Origin: Acetobacter lambici
GTDB lineage: Bacteria > Pseudomonadota > Alphaproteobacteria > Acetobacterales > Acetobacteraceae
Assembly (NCBI RefSeq): GCF_011516885.1
Contig: NZ_WOTD01000002.1
Coordinates: 62,001-126,000, forward strand
Length of the DNA stretch: 64,000 nucleotides
Direction: 5' to 3'
The position numbers and the translations under genes were made by a program. Shown one piece after another: positions 42,313 to 52,086 of the stretch. Under the pieces are notes generated by a model. The model saw nothing but the letters and a program-made list of their open reading frames with translations. It did no database searches and was not told the origin of the DNA. The first letter of the stretch is position 1. Each line of letters begins with the position of its first letter.

Positions 42313-45111
42313 TTAACCAAACTCGCCAATATCGTGCATCAGCGCCACACTGATTTCGCGCAGGAGTTCGAACATCTGGCCCATGGGGGTAAAGATGTCG
42401 CGGTGTTCGCGCACGTAAATCCCTTCTTCGCGCGGGCCGCGAGGTTCGTGGAAATCCAGATCGGATGGTCCCGTGCCCGTGGGGAAGATGAACTTCATTT
42501 CCTTCAGGACGGTTGGAATATCCAGACACAGGATATGCTGCATCATCATCTCGTGGTTGAAGCCGCCACGGGGCATGAAGAAGGGAATGCGGCAGGCCAG
42601 CAGCCAGATGCGTTCGATCAGCATGATCCGTATGGCGTGCAGCAGGCGTATGCGCGGCTCGGTGCGGGGGGCATGCTGCCATGCCTCGCGCAGGGCAAGG
42701 TGGTCGGCCTGAATGCGGCGGAACATGGTGTGCAGTTCCGCTGACAGGTTAAGTCCTTCCAGCCCGCTCATAAGGGCCAGAAATGCCTTTTGCCGCTGGG
42801 GAGAGGTTTCCTCCGTTGCCCGGTCCAGCCAGAAGCCGGGGTCCAGCATGCACACAACGCTTTTGAGCACCTTGTCGTCCGAGCAGGTCAGAGCGTGGCG
42901 CGCAAAGTCGAGCGCGCGATGGAAGCGCGGGCTGGAGGTGTTGAGTGTCTCAAATGTTTCGGGGTGGCGCTGGGCGGCGGCCCCCAGACCTTGCAGGGTG
43001 TTGGCGCACCAGCCAAGCTGCTGAAGAATGGCGTTGTTGGGTATGGCCCGCAACTGGCTCGGGTGCGTGATCCGGCTACGTGTTGCAGCCTCCGCACTCT
43101 GGCGTGCAGGTGGGCGTGAGCCGGTGCGGTCAATCAGCGATGGGCCAAATGCCCCCAGCAGGGCTGCGTAGCCGGGGTCGGCTACAAGCCCTTTCATGTT
43201 GTCGATCACGCTGGAGAAGAAGTCGGCCGAAAAATCCGGGTGGTCGTAAATCGGGTCGCTTTTCTGCTGGTTGCTGAGGAACAGGTTTTCCGCAATGGTA
43301 GCCATGGTGGCGGTGGCCAGTTCGGGGCTACCGAACAGCAGGTAACCGTCCCCTCCCTGAAAAGCGGTTTCCTCACGGCAATGGATATTGGAGCCTTCAA
43401 AACGTTTCCGCACATGGGCGGGGGAGAGGTAGTCCAGCCGGTCAGCCATGCGGAACGGGTGCGCCCCACGGCCTATGCTCTCGCCGTGCGTGTCAAAGAA
43501 CACGACTTCAACATCGCTCAGGTCCCAGCGTACCAGCAGGTCATGAATATGCAGGCGCAGGCGTTCGATCTGGTAGGAGGCTGCAAGCTGGCCGATATAA
43601 CGCCCCGAATCCGAATAGCCGAACTGGAAGCATATCCGCCCGACGCGCCGCACGTAGTCGCGCCATGTGGGGGAGCGGAGCGCTTCCTCCACAATATGTT
43701 CACCGTTGACCAGGGCATCTTCTGTTTCAAACAGCGGCGAAATTTCAATGCGGTCGGCAACGCCAAAATAGGTCGCAATCCATAGTGCCGTCAGCAGGGT
43801 GTAACCTGTTTCGGTCTCGGCAATCAGGAATCTTACGGGGGTGTCGGAATCCACGTATTTGACAATCTGGGCGATTGTCATCATCAGCCGCCCGGCGGAC
43901 GAGGGGTCGCTGAGCAGTGCGCCAAAGTCCACCGGCACGGGGGTTACGCTTTCCAGCGCGTCGTTTACGCGGTTGAGCAGGGCGCGGCGTTGGGCGGGGT
44001 TGGTCGGGTCGTCCAGCAGGTTCAGCTTCTGGCGCACAAAGTTGTGGATCTGGCTGGCGTTGAGCCGCACATGCGTGTGGGCCAGCCCAAGGCCGTGCGC
44101 CATAAACCCGGCACGTGCCACAGCCAGCGGCAGTTGGGCGGACGGGGGGGCTGCCTCTATGGCGGCCTGCAACAGGGCGTTCAGGTCGGAGGCGGCCGTG
44201 AGTGCTGTGGTGCGGCCATTCACCAGTAGTTCCGCAAAGCGGGCCACGGCCTGACCGTCCGTAGCACCATTGGGCACGGCGGTAATCTGGGCCTTCACGC
44301 AGTCTATGGCTTTTTGCAGCGTTTCGCTCAGTTCGGGGGCGAGAACGCCTTCATGCGCAATCTGGCATTCCAGCCGCATAAGCTGGAACAGCTTCATGCG
44401 CAGGCGCAGGCGCAATGTGTCCCACCAGCCGATGTCGGTCCGGCCGTCCGTATCGTACCCGACCCAGCTTGTGGCGACGATGGGGCAGGGGGAGAGTGTG
44501 CTCCATGCATCGGGCCATGTGTTTTTTGCGGTGGCAAGGAGTGCGGTGTTCAACTGGTCTATGGCGTCGCGCGCACGGGTAATGGCTTGTGCGGCCAGCG
44601 TGAACTCTTCTTCCAGCGTTGGGTGAACACTGCGGCGGTGCGAAGCAAAAAAAGGTGCTGTTTCAGGCGGAATGTCGAGAGAGGCGCTCTGGGCCAGCGC
44701 CTCATAAACCGGGTTGCTCAGAGCAAAGGTCGGGTGGGCCGTAAATACGGCGGCAAAACGGATGGAGGAGACAAGCTGGCTGTAGGCCGCGAATGTGGGG
44801 GACGGCAGATTTGCGCAGAGCTGCTCGGCAACATGGCGCAGTTTGTCCTGTGCGGTGTCCAGTGCTGCACCGCCCACGTAGCGGTGCAGGCGGCGCGAGC
44901 GGCTTAAAAAAGCCTGATCACGCAGGGTGCGTACCAGTTGGGTCACATCCTCAAACGTGATGGCTCCGCTTTCCAGCGCATCACTCAGCCGCAGGGCCGT
45001 GCCCATAACGGGGTTGGTGCCTTCCGCCGGGGTGCCGGTGGAGGACATGTTGGCAATGGAGGCGAGCACGCTCCCGATGCGAGGGGGAAGGGAAGAAAAG
45101 TCCGTGTTCAT
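42313..45111 (-). CDS. ppc: Phosphoenolpyruvate carboxylase family protein, divergent type
   Basis: 932 residues, full length for bacterial PEPC. Conserved parts: VFTAHPT (H126, catalytic His), VGYDTDGR, THVRLNA (Arg 349), ISPLFET (E462, metal ligand) and FGYSDSGRYIG (D501, metal ligand). Departures: the mobile loop FHGRGGxxGRGG reads FDTHGESIGRGA, keeping the second Arg (R548) but replacing the His and first Arg; the lysine after SDSN is Arg; and the protein ends IGEFG instead of RNTG. PEPC makes oxaloacetate from PEP and bicarbonate to refill the TCA cycle. The family is certain; normal activity is not. It stands alone, convergent with fusA and divergent from the DUF445 gene. Confidence 0.85.
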   Translation of the reverse strand: MNTDFSSLPPRIGSVLASIANMSSTGTPAEGTNPVMGTALRLSDALESGAITFEDVTQLVRTLRDQAFLSRSRRLHRYVGGAALDTAQDKLRHVAEQLCANLPSPTFAAYSQLVSSIRFAAVFTAHPTFALSNPVYEALAQSASLDIPPETAPFFASHRRSVHPTLEEEFTLAAQAITRARDAIDQLNTALLATAKNTWPDAWSTLSPCPIVATSWVGYDTDGRTDIGWWDTLRLRLRMKLFQLMRLECQIAHEGVLAPELSETLQKAIDCVKAQITAVPNGATDGQAVARFAELLVNGRTTALTAASDLNALLQAAIEAAPPSAQLPLAVARAGFMAHGLGLAHTHVRLNASQIHNFVRQKLNLLDDPTNPAQRRALLNRVNDALESVTPVPVDFGALLSDPSSAGRLMMTIAQIVKYVDSDTPVRFLIAETETGYTLLTALWIATYFGVADRIEISPLFETEDALVNGEHIVEEALRSPTWRDYVRRVGRICFQFGYSDSGRYIGQLAASYQIERLRLHIHDLLVRWDLSDVEVVFFDTHGESIGRGAHPFRMADRLDYLSPAHVRKRFEGSNIHCREETAFQGGDGYLLFGSPELATATMATIAENLFLSNQQKSDPIYDHPDFSADFFSSVIDNMKGLVADPGYAALLGAFGPSLIDRTGSRPPARQSAEAATRSRITHPSQLRAIPNNAILQQLGWCANTLQGLGAAAQRHPETFETLNTSSPRFHRALDFARHALTCSDDKVLKSVVCMLDPGFWLDRATEETSPQRQKAFLALMSGLEGLNLSAELHTMFRRIQADHLALREAWQHAPRTEPRIRLLHAIRIMLIERIWLLACRIPFFMPRGGFNHEMMMQHILCLDIPTVLKEMKFIFPTGTGPSDLDFHEPRGPREEGIYVREHRDIFTPMGQMFELLREISVALMHDIGEFG

Positions 45112-45260
45112 GGCGCGCTCTATATCCTTGCGGATTGAATCGGAAAAGAAACAAAACGGTCGGGCAACAATTTATTCGTCAGCTTTCCATGTCTGCTTTA
45201 TGTGCGCAACCGCCTCACGCACACTTGGGGTGGCGGAGGTGGAGTGCTATTCATGATCGC

Positions 45261-46559
45261 ATGACAGCGCATACCGACACGGAAGGGGACATCGCCGCCC
45301 GGCAGACACTCCGGCGATACCAGAATGCAGCCACCGGGCTGCTGGTGCTGATGGGGGGGCTGACCGTTGTCGGTTACGCTGCTCCTGCCGCTGGCTGGGT
45401 TGAGGATGGTTTTTTTCTGGAGATGTTCCGCGCGGGCGCGCGGGCGGGTGTTGTTGGGGGGGTGGCTGACTGGTTTGCGGTAGTGGCCCTGTTCCGCCAT
45501 CCGTTAGGCTTGCCCATTCCGCACACTGCGATCCTGTCCGCACAGAAGGACCGCCTTGCCCGCGCCCTTGGCCGCTTTGTGGCCTCTCAGGTGTTTACGG
45601 CCAAGGAGGTGGAGCGTGTTCTGGCCAAGGTGGATGTGCCCGGATTTATTGCCAATCTGCTGGAGGACCCCGCAACGCAGGATGCGGTTGTGGGGGCCAT
45701 GGCCCGCTCCATGCCGCAGCTGCTGGACCGACTGGAGGATGGCAGGGCCAGCAATGCCATAGGCCGGATTATGCCTGGCCTGCTGGGGGGGAGCGATCTT
45801 TCTCCCGTTATTGCCAAGGCGTTGCGCAGTCTGGTCGATGATGACCGGCATCAGGAGGTGCTGTCCTACTTCCTTAGCCAGCTCAAGGATGGGCTGAAGG
45901 CCAAGGAAGGTGCCCTGCGAGACATGATCGAGGAGCGCGTGCGTGAGCAGGGGGGGCGTATTCTGGGCTGGGCTATTGGCGGTTCCATTGCCACCAAGGT
46001 GCTGACAGCTGCAGCGCAGGAACTGGACCGAATCGACCCTGAAAATTCCAGCCTGCGCGAAGGCTTTACAAGCTGGGTCAGACTCCAGATCGACCGGATA
46101 GAAACCGACCCCGAACGTGGGCGGGAGTTTACGCAGGCGGTCACGTCCGTACTCTCGCACGAAAGTGTTGTGGGTTGGTGGGGCGATATCTGGCTGCGTT
46201 TCCGGCGCATGGTGGAAGCCGATGTGGAAGATCCGCAGGGACGCACGGCCTGTCTGCTGCGTGATGCGCTGGGCCGCATGGCGGGGCAGTTGCGGAACGA
46301 TGATGTGTTGCGCCAGCGCATAGTGGAGCGTGTGGACGGCACAATTGGCAAAGCCCTGCCGTTTGTGCGCGACCAGATGGCCGAATTTATTGCCCGTGTG
46401 GTGTCCGGCTGGAACGCGGTGGAAATTGCGGAAAAGCTGGAACTGCGCGTGGGCAAGGACCTTCAGTTCATTCGGTTTAACGGTACATTGGTCGGGTTTG
46501 CCGTGGGCGCTCTGCTGTTTGCGGCGCTGAGGCTGACGTTTGGTATTAACGCCCAGTAA
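45261..46559 (+). CDS. DUF445 membrane protein
   Basis: 432 residues from ATG 45261; a frame extension to 45135 is probably untranslated. Hydrophobic ends (GLLVLMGGLTVVGYAAPAAGW near the N terminus and GFAVGALLFAALRLTFGI at the C terminus) flank a long, mostly helical soluble part. The DUF445/YjiN signature FRAGARAGVVGGVADWFAVVALFRHPLGLPIPHTAIL at about 47-83 is unmistakable. Both ends in the inner membrane with a periplasmic or cytoplasmic middle is the usual model; function unknown. It precedes the suf regulator gene by 263 nt and diverges from ppc. Confidence 0.88.
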   Translation: MTAHTDTEGDIAARQTLRRYQNAATGLLVLMGGLTVVGYAAPAAGWVEDGFFLEMFRAGARAGVVGGVADWFAVVALFRHPLGLPIPHTAILSAQKDRLARALGRFVASQVFTAKEVERVLAKVDVPGFIANLLEDPATQDAVVGAMARSMPQLLDRLEDGRASNAIGRIMPGLLGGSDLSPVIAKALRSLVDDDRHQEVLSYFLSQLKDGLKAKEGALRDMIEERVREQGGRILGWAIGGSIATKVLTAAAQELDRIDPENSSLREGFTSWVRLQIDRIETDPERGREFTQAVTSVLSHESVVGWWGDIWLRFRRMVEADVEDPQGRTACLLRDALGRMAGQLRNDDVLRQRIVERVDGTIGKALPFVRDQMAEFIARVVSGWNAVEIAEKLELRVGKDLQFIRFNGTLVGFAVGALLFAALRLTFGINAQ

Positions 46560-46747
46560 ATTTTCTTTTTTGTGCCAACTGCCTTCGAGGGCGGCAAAAG
46601 TTGGTCGCATGGCACTTGAGCGGATATGGAAAGGCTTGTGTCGCAGGGATGAGCGTAAGCTTGGCTTAAAGGCAGCCTTGCAGGGCACCGCAGATCACAT
46701 ATGCGTTGAAAGGCCGGGGCTGGCTGCCTGTAACAGGAGGTTTTGGG

Positions 46748-46804
46748 TTGACGTTGGCACCGCTAGTCGCCATGTATCCGAAACAGGACCATTCAGGTCT
46801 TTAA
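46748..46804 (+). CDS. Possible leader peptide upstream of the suf regulator
   Basis: A TTG start 7 nt after a perfect AGGAGG (46735-46740) opens an 18-codon frame (MTLAPLVAMYPKQDHSGL) that stops 18 nt before the Rrf2 gene's ATG. No known homology. The ribosome site is stronger than that of the regulator itself. It may be chance, or a translated leader that controls downstream translation. Confidence 0.25.
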   Translation: MTLAPLVAMYPKQDHSGL

Positions 46805-46822
46805 TTAGGTGAAAGCCGGATT

Positions 46823-47287
46823 ATGCTGAAACTTTCCCGTCTGGCGGACTATGCGATCGTCATACTTGTTAAACTGGGAGAACAGGACGGCGTGGTGACA
46901 TCCCCAGCCCTTGCCGTCATTACCGGTGTGCCCGAACCTACGGTCGCCAAGGTGCTCAAGGTTTTGTCAGCGCATGGTTTTGTGTTGTCCCAGCGTGGCG
47001 CAAAGGGTGGTTATCGTCTGGCCCGGTCTTTGGCGGATATGTCTGTTGCCAGCGTTATTGCCGCAGTCGATGGTCAGATCGCCCTGACCGCCTGCGTTGG
47101 CGGTCGTGAGTGCGATACCGGGCTGTCCTGCGGTCTGTGCGGTAGCTGGGACGTTATCAATACGGCAATACGCTCTACGCTTGAGGGAATTTCGCTGGAG
47201 AGCATGCGCCCCAAGGAGGCATGCCCCACGGTTCTCTCCCAGATCAACAAGCTCAACGCGCCCCACACAGTACGGGAAGGAGCCTGA
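46823..47287 (+). CDS. Rrf2-family suf operon regulator
   Basis: 154 residues. N-terminal winged helix MLKLSRLADYAIVILVKLGE with VPEPTVAKVLKVLSAHGFVLSQRGAKGGYRLAR is the Rrf2 pattern. Cysteines C91, C97, C103 and C106 (C-x5-C-x5-C-x2-C) match the cluster-binding loop of IscR-like SUF regulators. Such proteins sense iron-sulfur status and repress suf when clusters are plentiful. The gene opens the suf operon and sufB follows within 3 nt, so autoregulation is expected. Gene names differ between groups, so no symbol is given. Confidence 0.93.
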   Translation: MLKLSRLADYAIVILVKLGEQDGVVTSPALAVITGVPEPTVAKVLKVLSAHGFVLSQRGAKGGYRLARSLADMSVASVIAAVDGQIALTACVGGRECDTGLSCGLCGSWDVINTAIRSTLEGISLESMRPKEACPTVLSQINKLNAPHTVREGA

Positions 47288-47290
47288 ACA

Positions 47291-48775
47291 ATGCCAGCAG
47301 TCACACAAACGCGCGAAGCCGTCGAAAAGCTGGGTCAGTCCACGTACAAATGGGGCTTTGAGACCGATATTGAAATGGACATGGCTCCCAAAGGGCTGAA
47401 TGAGGACATTATCCGTCTGATTTCCAGCCGTAAGGAAGAGCCCGAATGGATGCTGGAATGGCGTCTGGCCGCCTATAAAACATGGCAGGCCATGACCGAG
47501 CCCAAATGGGCCAAGGTCGGCTACCCCCCCATTGATTATCAGGACGCGCATTACTACGCGGCTCCGCTTAAAAAGCCCGGCCCCAAATCCTTGGACGAGG
47601 TGGACCCCGAACTCCTGCGCACATACGAAAAACTGGGCATTCCCCTGCATGAACAGGCCATGCTGGCCGGGGTGGAAGTGCCTGAGGGCGAGCGCATGCC
47701 CGTGGCCGTGGATGCGGTGTTTGACAGCGTGTCCGTTGCCACCACCTTCCGCAAGACGCTGGAGGAAGCAGGGGTCATCTTCTGCCCGATTTCCGAGGCG
47801 GTGAAGGAACACCCCGATCTGGTGCGCAAGTATCTGGGCACGGTTGTGCCCGCGGGGGATAACTTCTTTTCCGCGCTCAATTCCGCCGTGTTTACGGATG
47901 GTTCGTTTGTGTACGTGCCCAAAGGGGTGCGTTGCCCCATGGAACTGTCCACCTACTTCCGCATCAATGCCAAAAATACCGGGCAGTTCGAGCGCACGCT
48001 GATTGTGGTGGAGGAGGGGGCGTCTGTTTCCTACCTTGAGGGCTGCACGGCCCCCATGCGTGATGAAAACCAGCTCCACGCCGCTGTTGTGGAACTTGTG
48101 GCCATGGATGATGCCTCCATCAAATACTCCACGGTGCAGAACTGGTATCCGGGGGATGAGGACGGGCGGGGTGGCATTTACAACTTTGTGACCAAACGCG
48201 GCATATGCCGTGGCGCGCGCTCCAAAATATCCTGGACGCAGGTGGAAACAGGGTCCGCCATTACGTGGAAGTATCCATCCTGCATTCTGCAAGGCGAAGG
48301 TTCGGTGGGCGAGTTCTATTCCGTAGCCGTTACCAATAACCGTCAGCAGGCCGATACCGGCACCAAGATGATCCATCTTGGCCGCAATACGCGCTCCACC
48401 ATTATTGCCAAAACCATTAGTGCGGGCCGTTCAGACAGCACCTATCGTGGGTTGGTGCGGGTGCAGCCCAAGGCGTCTGGCGCACGGAACTTTACCCAGT
48501 GCGATAGCCTGCTGATTGGTGACCAGTGTGGGGCACACACCGTGCCTTATATTGAGAGCCGCAACATGAATGCGCGCATTGAGCACGAAGCAACAACATC
48601 CAAAATTTCAGAAGACCAACTGTTTTACTGCCGCCAGCGTGGCCTGTCCGAGGAAGACGCCGTCGGCCTGATCGTAAACGGTTTTTGCCGTGATGTTCTG
48701 AAGGAACTCCCCATGGAGTTTGCCGTGGAAGCGCAAAAACTGTTGCAGATCAGCCTTGAAGGCAGCGTGGGTTAA
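47291..48775 (+). CDS. sufB: Fe-S cluster scaffold subunit SufB
   Basis: 494 residues, start ATG 47291 with GGAG 8 nt upstream. It has the long N terminus of SufB ([19 protein letters not shown]) that separates it from SufD. The beta-helix core shows [35 protein letters not shown] and GSTYRGLV-like segments, and C-terminal [17 protein letters not shown] carries the cluster-associated cysteine. SufB builds [4Fe-4S] clusters in the SufBC2D complex in the cytosol. Coupled to the regulator in front and to sufC behind. Confidence 0.98.
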   Translation: MPAVTQTREAVEKLGQSTYKWGFETDIEMDMAPKGLNEDIIRLISSRKEEPEWMLEWRLAAYKTWQAMTEPKWAKVGYPPIDYQDAHYYAAPLKKPGPKSLDEVDPELLRTYEKLGIPLHEQAMLAGVEVPEGERMPVAVDAVFDSVSVATTFRKTLEEAGVIFCPISEAVKEHPDLVRKYLGTVVPAGDNFFSALNSAVFTDGSFVYVPKGVRCPMELSTYFRINAKNTGQFERTLIVVEEGASVSYLEGCTAPMRDENQLHAAVVELVAMDDASIKYSTVQNWYPGDEDGRGGIYNFVTKRGICRGARSKISWTQVETGSAITWKYPSCILQGEGSVGEFYSVAVTNNRQQADTGTKMIHLGRNTRSTIIAKTISAGRSDSTYRGLVRVQPKASGARNFTQCDSLLIGDQCGAHTVPYIESRNMNARIEHEATTSKISEDQLFYCRQRGLSEEDAVGLIVNGFCRDVLKELPMEFAVEAQKLLQISLEGSVG

Positions 48776-48788
48776 GGGAGAGCAGAGT

Positions 48789-49559
48789 ATGAGCCAGTTT
48801 TTGGAAATTTCGGGTCTGTGCGCACAAATTGACGCCGATGGACAGGAAAAGCAGATTCTGCGTGGCGTGGATCTGAGCATCCCGCCGGGTGAAGTGCACG
48901 TGATCATGGGGCCTAACGGGTCCGGCAAATCAACACTCTCCTACGTTCTGGCTGGACGGGAGGACTACGAGGTAACGGCAGGTACGGCTACCTTCCATGG
49001 GCAGAATCTGCTGGCCATGGAGCCGGAGGAGCGGGCCGCTGCCGGGCTTTTTCTGGCTTTTCAGTCCCCTATCGAACTGCCGGGTGTGAACAACGCCAAC
49101 TTCTTGCGTACGGCTGTTAATGCCGTGCGGCGTGCGCGTGGGCTGGAGGAGCTGGACGCCGTTGCGTTCCTTAAAATGGCGCGCGAGGCAGCCAAGGCGC
49201 TTTCCATGGCGCCGGACATGCTTAAGCGGAACGTGAATGTCGGTTTTTCGGGTGGGGAGAAAAAACGCAACGAAGTGTTGCAGATGACCCTTCTCCAGCC
49301 GACCTTTGCCATTCTGGACGAAACGGATAGCGGGCTGGATGTGGATGCCCTGCGTATTGTGGCCGAAGGTGTCAACCGCCTGCGGGCCCCCACGTTCTCG
49401 GCGCTGGTGATCACACACCACCAGAAGCTGCTGGATTATCTGGTGCCTGACCGTATTCACGTTATGGCACGGGGGCGGATCATTCTTTCTGGCGGGCCAG
49501 AGCTTGCGCGCCAGATTGATCAGGAAGGCTACACCAAGTTTCTGGCGGAGGTGGCGTGA
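48789..49559 (+). CDS. sufC: SUF system ATPase SufC
   Basis: 256 residues from ATG 48789, with GGGAGAG upstream. ABC-type ATPase without membrane part: Walker A MGPNGSGKSTL (about 40), the SufC-type signature GFSGGEKKRNE, and Walker B FAILDETDSGLD. It drives shape changes of SufB and SufD. The stop overlaps the sufD start as GTGA, so C and D are coupled. Confidence 0.98.
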   Translation: MSQFLEISGLCAQIDADGQEKQILRGVDLSIPPGEVHVIMGPNGSGKSTLSYVLAGREDYEVTAGTATFHGQNLLAMEPEERAAAGLFLAFQSPIELPGVNNANFLRTAVNAVRRARGLEELDAVAFLKMAREAAKALSMAPDMLKRNVNVGFSGGEKKRNEVLQMTLLQPTFAILDETDSGLDVDALRIVAEGVNRLRAPTFSALVITHHQKLLDYLVPDRIHVMARGRIILSGGPELARQIDQEGYTKFLAEVA

Positions 49560-50836
49560 ACGCACTCAGCAAAGATATGTCCGGCCCGTTGGCGCTGTTT
49601 GCAAACAGGCTGAACACCCCTACCGGGGCCGAGCGGCAGTCCGCTGCCGGGGCTCTGGCCAGAACAGGCCTGCCAGACCGCAAGGTGGAAGCATGGCGCT
49701 ACACAGCCCTGCGCGCTTTGGGCAAGCAGGATTATGCGGCTCCGCCCGAGCAGGTGGATGCCAGCACGGTCCGTGCATTGCTGGATGGCGTTTTGCAGGC
49801 TCACCCAGCCATGGCGGCCCTGCCGCGTGTGGTGTTTGTCAACGGTCGGCACGCTCCCGCATTCAGCGCTTTGCCGGATGATGTTGACCTGTCCTTTTTT
49901 GCGCACGAACCCCAGTTTGGCTTGCAGGCGGCACCTGACCGGGACCCGCTTGTGGCCCTGAACACCGTGCTGGCGGAAGATGGTCTGGTTCTGCGCGTAC
50001 CCGCCGGGGTGGATGCAGGGCATGTTATGCTCATCTCCTTGGGGGTTGCGGGGGCGGAGCCGCTTTCTTTCCACCCAAGGCATACGGTTGTTGTGGAAAA
50101 AGACGCGCATCTGCGACTGATCTGCGTGCAGGCCGGGCAGGGAACGTATTTTCACAACCCGGTTATGGATATTCGGGTGGAAGATGGCGCAACGCTTGAA
50201 CATGTAACGTTGCAGACGGAGGGCGCGCAGGCCATCAGTCTGGGCACCCTGTATGCCCATGTTGGCCACCAGAGCGTGTATGACAGCTTTGTACTCGGGC
50301 TTGGCGGCCTGCTTGTGCGGCACGAGGTTCATGCTCATCTGGCGGCAACCCGTGGCGAGGTGCATGTGAACGGTGCGCAGCGTCTGGCCGGGCAACAGGT
50401 GGGGGATATTACCAGCGTGATCACCCATGCCGCATCGGACTGCACATCGCGCCAGACCGTGCGTAATGTGCTGGATGGCCATGCGCGGGGTGTTTTTCAG
50501 GGTAAGGTGCTGGTTGAGCGGATTGCCCAGAAAACAGACGGCTACCAGATGAATCAGGCTCTGCTGCTCTCCCCCGATGCGGAGATAGACGCCAAGCCCG
50601 AACTCGAAATTTATGCCGATGATGTCCGGTGCAGCCATGGTGCAACCGTTGGCGCGCTGGATGACGAGCAGCTTTTTTACCTGCGTAGCCGCGGCATACC
50701 CGAGCACGAGGCCCGCCAGATTCTGATCGACGCATTTCTGGACGAGGCGGTGGCCCTTGTGGTGGACGCAACAGCCCAGACCTTCTGCCGTTCTGTTCTG
50801 GCAGCCCGGTTTGCGGGGAAGGGAGAGCCGTCATGA
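49556..50836 (+). CDS. sufD: SufD scaffold protein
   Basis: 426 residues beginning with GTG 49556 inside the sufC stop. The central and C-terminal beta-helix matches SufD: LISLGVAGAEPLSFHPRHTVVVEKDAHLRLI, DITSVITHAASDCTSRQTVRNVL, FQGKVLVERIAQKTDGYQMNQALLLS and CSHGATVGALDDEQLFYLRSRGI. It contains the conserved His in CSHGATVG. N-terminal alpha part is divergent, as usual. It pairs with SufB and SufC and is needed for iron entry. The stop overlaps sufS as ATGA. Confidence 0.96.
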   Translation: MNALSKDMSGPLALFANRLNTPTGAERQSAAGALARTGLPDRKVEAWRYTALRALGKQDYAAPPEQVDASTVRALLDGVLQAHPAMAALPRVVFVNGRHAPAFSALPDDVDLSFFAHEPQFGLQAAPDRDPLVALNTVLAEDGLVLRVPAGVDAGHVMLISLGVAGAEPLSFHPRHTVVVEKDAHLRLICVQAGQGTYFHNPVMDIRVEDGATLEHVTLQTEGAQAISLGTLYAHVGHQSVYDSFVLGLGGLLVRHEVHAHLAATRGEVHVNGAQRLAGQQVGDITSVITHAASDCTSRQTVRNVLDGHARGVFQGKVLVERIAQKTDGYQMNQALLLSPDAEIDAKPELEIYADDVRCSHGATVGALDDEQLFYLRSRGIPEHEARQILIDAFLDEAVALVVDATAQTFCRSVLAARFAGKGEPS

Positions 50837-52086
50837 GCACGCAGACTCCAACAGTTCACGCCGTGCCGCAACTGGACGTGCATGCCATTCGCCAGCAGTT
50901 CCCTATTCTGGGGGAAAAGGTGCATGATCGCCCGCTGGTTTTTCTCGACAGTGCGGCTTCGGCCCAGAAGCCCAATGCCGTGATCGACTGCATGGCCAAC
51001 ACCATGCGGCACCAGTATGCCAACATTCACCGTGGCCTGCACTGGATGAGCGAACGCACGACCGAAGCATATGAAGGTGTGCGTGATCTGGTGGCCGACT
51101 TCCTCAACGCGCCCTCGCGCGAGGAAATCGTGTTTACCCGCAACAGTACGGAGGCCATCAATCTGGTGGCCCATTCCTTTGGCGCGCTGCTCAAACCCGG
51201 TCAGGCGGTCCTGATCTCGCAAATGGAGCACCATGCCAACCTTGTGCCGTGGCAGATGCTGCGCGATTGGGCTGGCATTGACCTACGCGTAGCCCCGATT
51301 ACCGATGACGGTGATCTGGACATAGAGGCCTACAAGGCCCTGCTGGCCGACGGCAAGGTTGCTCTTGTGGCTATCACGCATATGTCCAACGTGCTGGGTA
51401 CCATAACCCCGGCAAAGCAGATTGCGGATATGGCGCATGCCGCCGGGGCGCAGGTGCTGTTTGATGGTAGCCAGTCCGTCGTCCACCACAAAACGGATGT
51501 GCAGGCGCTGGGGGCGGATTTTTATACCTTTACCGGCCACAAGCTGTACGGCCCAACGGGTATTGGTGTGCTGTGGGGCCGCCGCGACCTGCTGGAGCAG
51601 ATGCCTCCCTTCCTTGGGGGGGGGGACATGATCTCCACCGTTACTTTTGAGCACTCCACATGGGCCAATATTCCTCACAAGTTTGAGGCGGGAACACCCG
51701 CCATTGTGGAAACCATAGGTCTGGGTGCGGCCATAGAGTGGGTGAACAAAATCGGGTTTGACGGCATAGCAGCGCACGAGGCGGATTTGACTACCCATGC
51801 GCTGCAACGCCTTGCCACGGTGCCCGGCCTGAACATTGTTGGTCATCCACGTGTGCGTGGTGGTGTGGTGTCGTTTACCATGGCTGATGTGCACCCGCAT
51901 GATATTGCAACACTGCTTGACCGTAACGGGATTGCCATACGTGCGGGGCACCATTGTGCCGAGCCCCTTATGCGCCGCCTTGGCCTGAGTGCGACCGCCC
52001 GCGCCAGCTTTGGTATTTACACCCAGAAGGAAGAGATTGATGTGCTGGCGGATACGCTGGTGCGGATACGGGACTTTTTTGTGTGA
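50833..52086 (+). CDS. sufS: Cysteine desulfurase SufS
   Basis: 417 residues, group II (SufS/CsdA) PLP enzyme. The PLP lysine is K237 in TFTGHKLYGPTG and the persulfide cysteine is C375 in IRAGHHCAEPLMRRLG, with the short loop typical of SufS. Other marks: VFLDSAASAQKP, QYANIHRGLHWMSERTT and ISQMEHHANLVPWQ. It removes sulfur from cysteine for cluster assembly; here its sulfur acceptor would be SufU, as sufE is not present. The start overlaps sufD and the stop overlaps sufU, both by 4 nt. Confidence 0.98.
   Translation: MSTQTPTVHAVPQLDVHAIRQQFPILGEKVHDRPLVFLDSAASAQKPNAVIDCMANTMRHQYANIHRGLHWMSERTTEAYEGVRDLVADFLNAPSREEIVFTRNSTEAINLVAHSFGALLKPGQAVLISQMEHHANLVPWQMLRDWAGIDLRVAPITDDGDLDIEAYKALLADGKVALVAITHMSNVLGTITPAKQIADMAHAAGAQVLFDGSQSVVHHKTDVQALGADFYTFTGHKLYGPTGIGVLWGRRDLLEQMPPFLGGGDMISTVTFEHSTWANIPHKFEAGTPAIVETIGLGAAIEWVNKIGFDGIAAHEADLTTHALQRLATVPGLNIVGHPRVRGGVVSFTMADVHPHDIATLLDRNGIAIRAGHHCAEPLMRRLGLSATARASFGIYTQKEEIDVLADTLVRIRDFFV

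Noticed and set aside
46540-46812. 90-codon frame between the DUF445 gene and the suf regulator
   Set aside because: No family pattern, overlaps the end of the DUF445 gene and lacks a convincing ribosome site for its first ATG.
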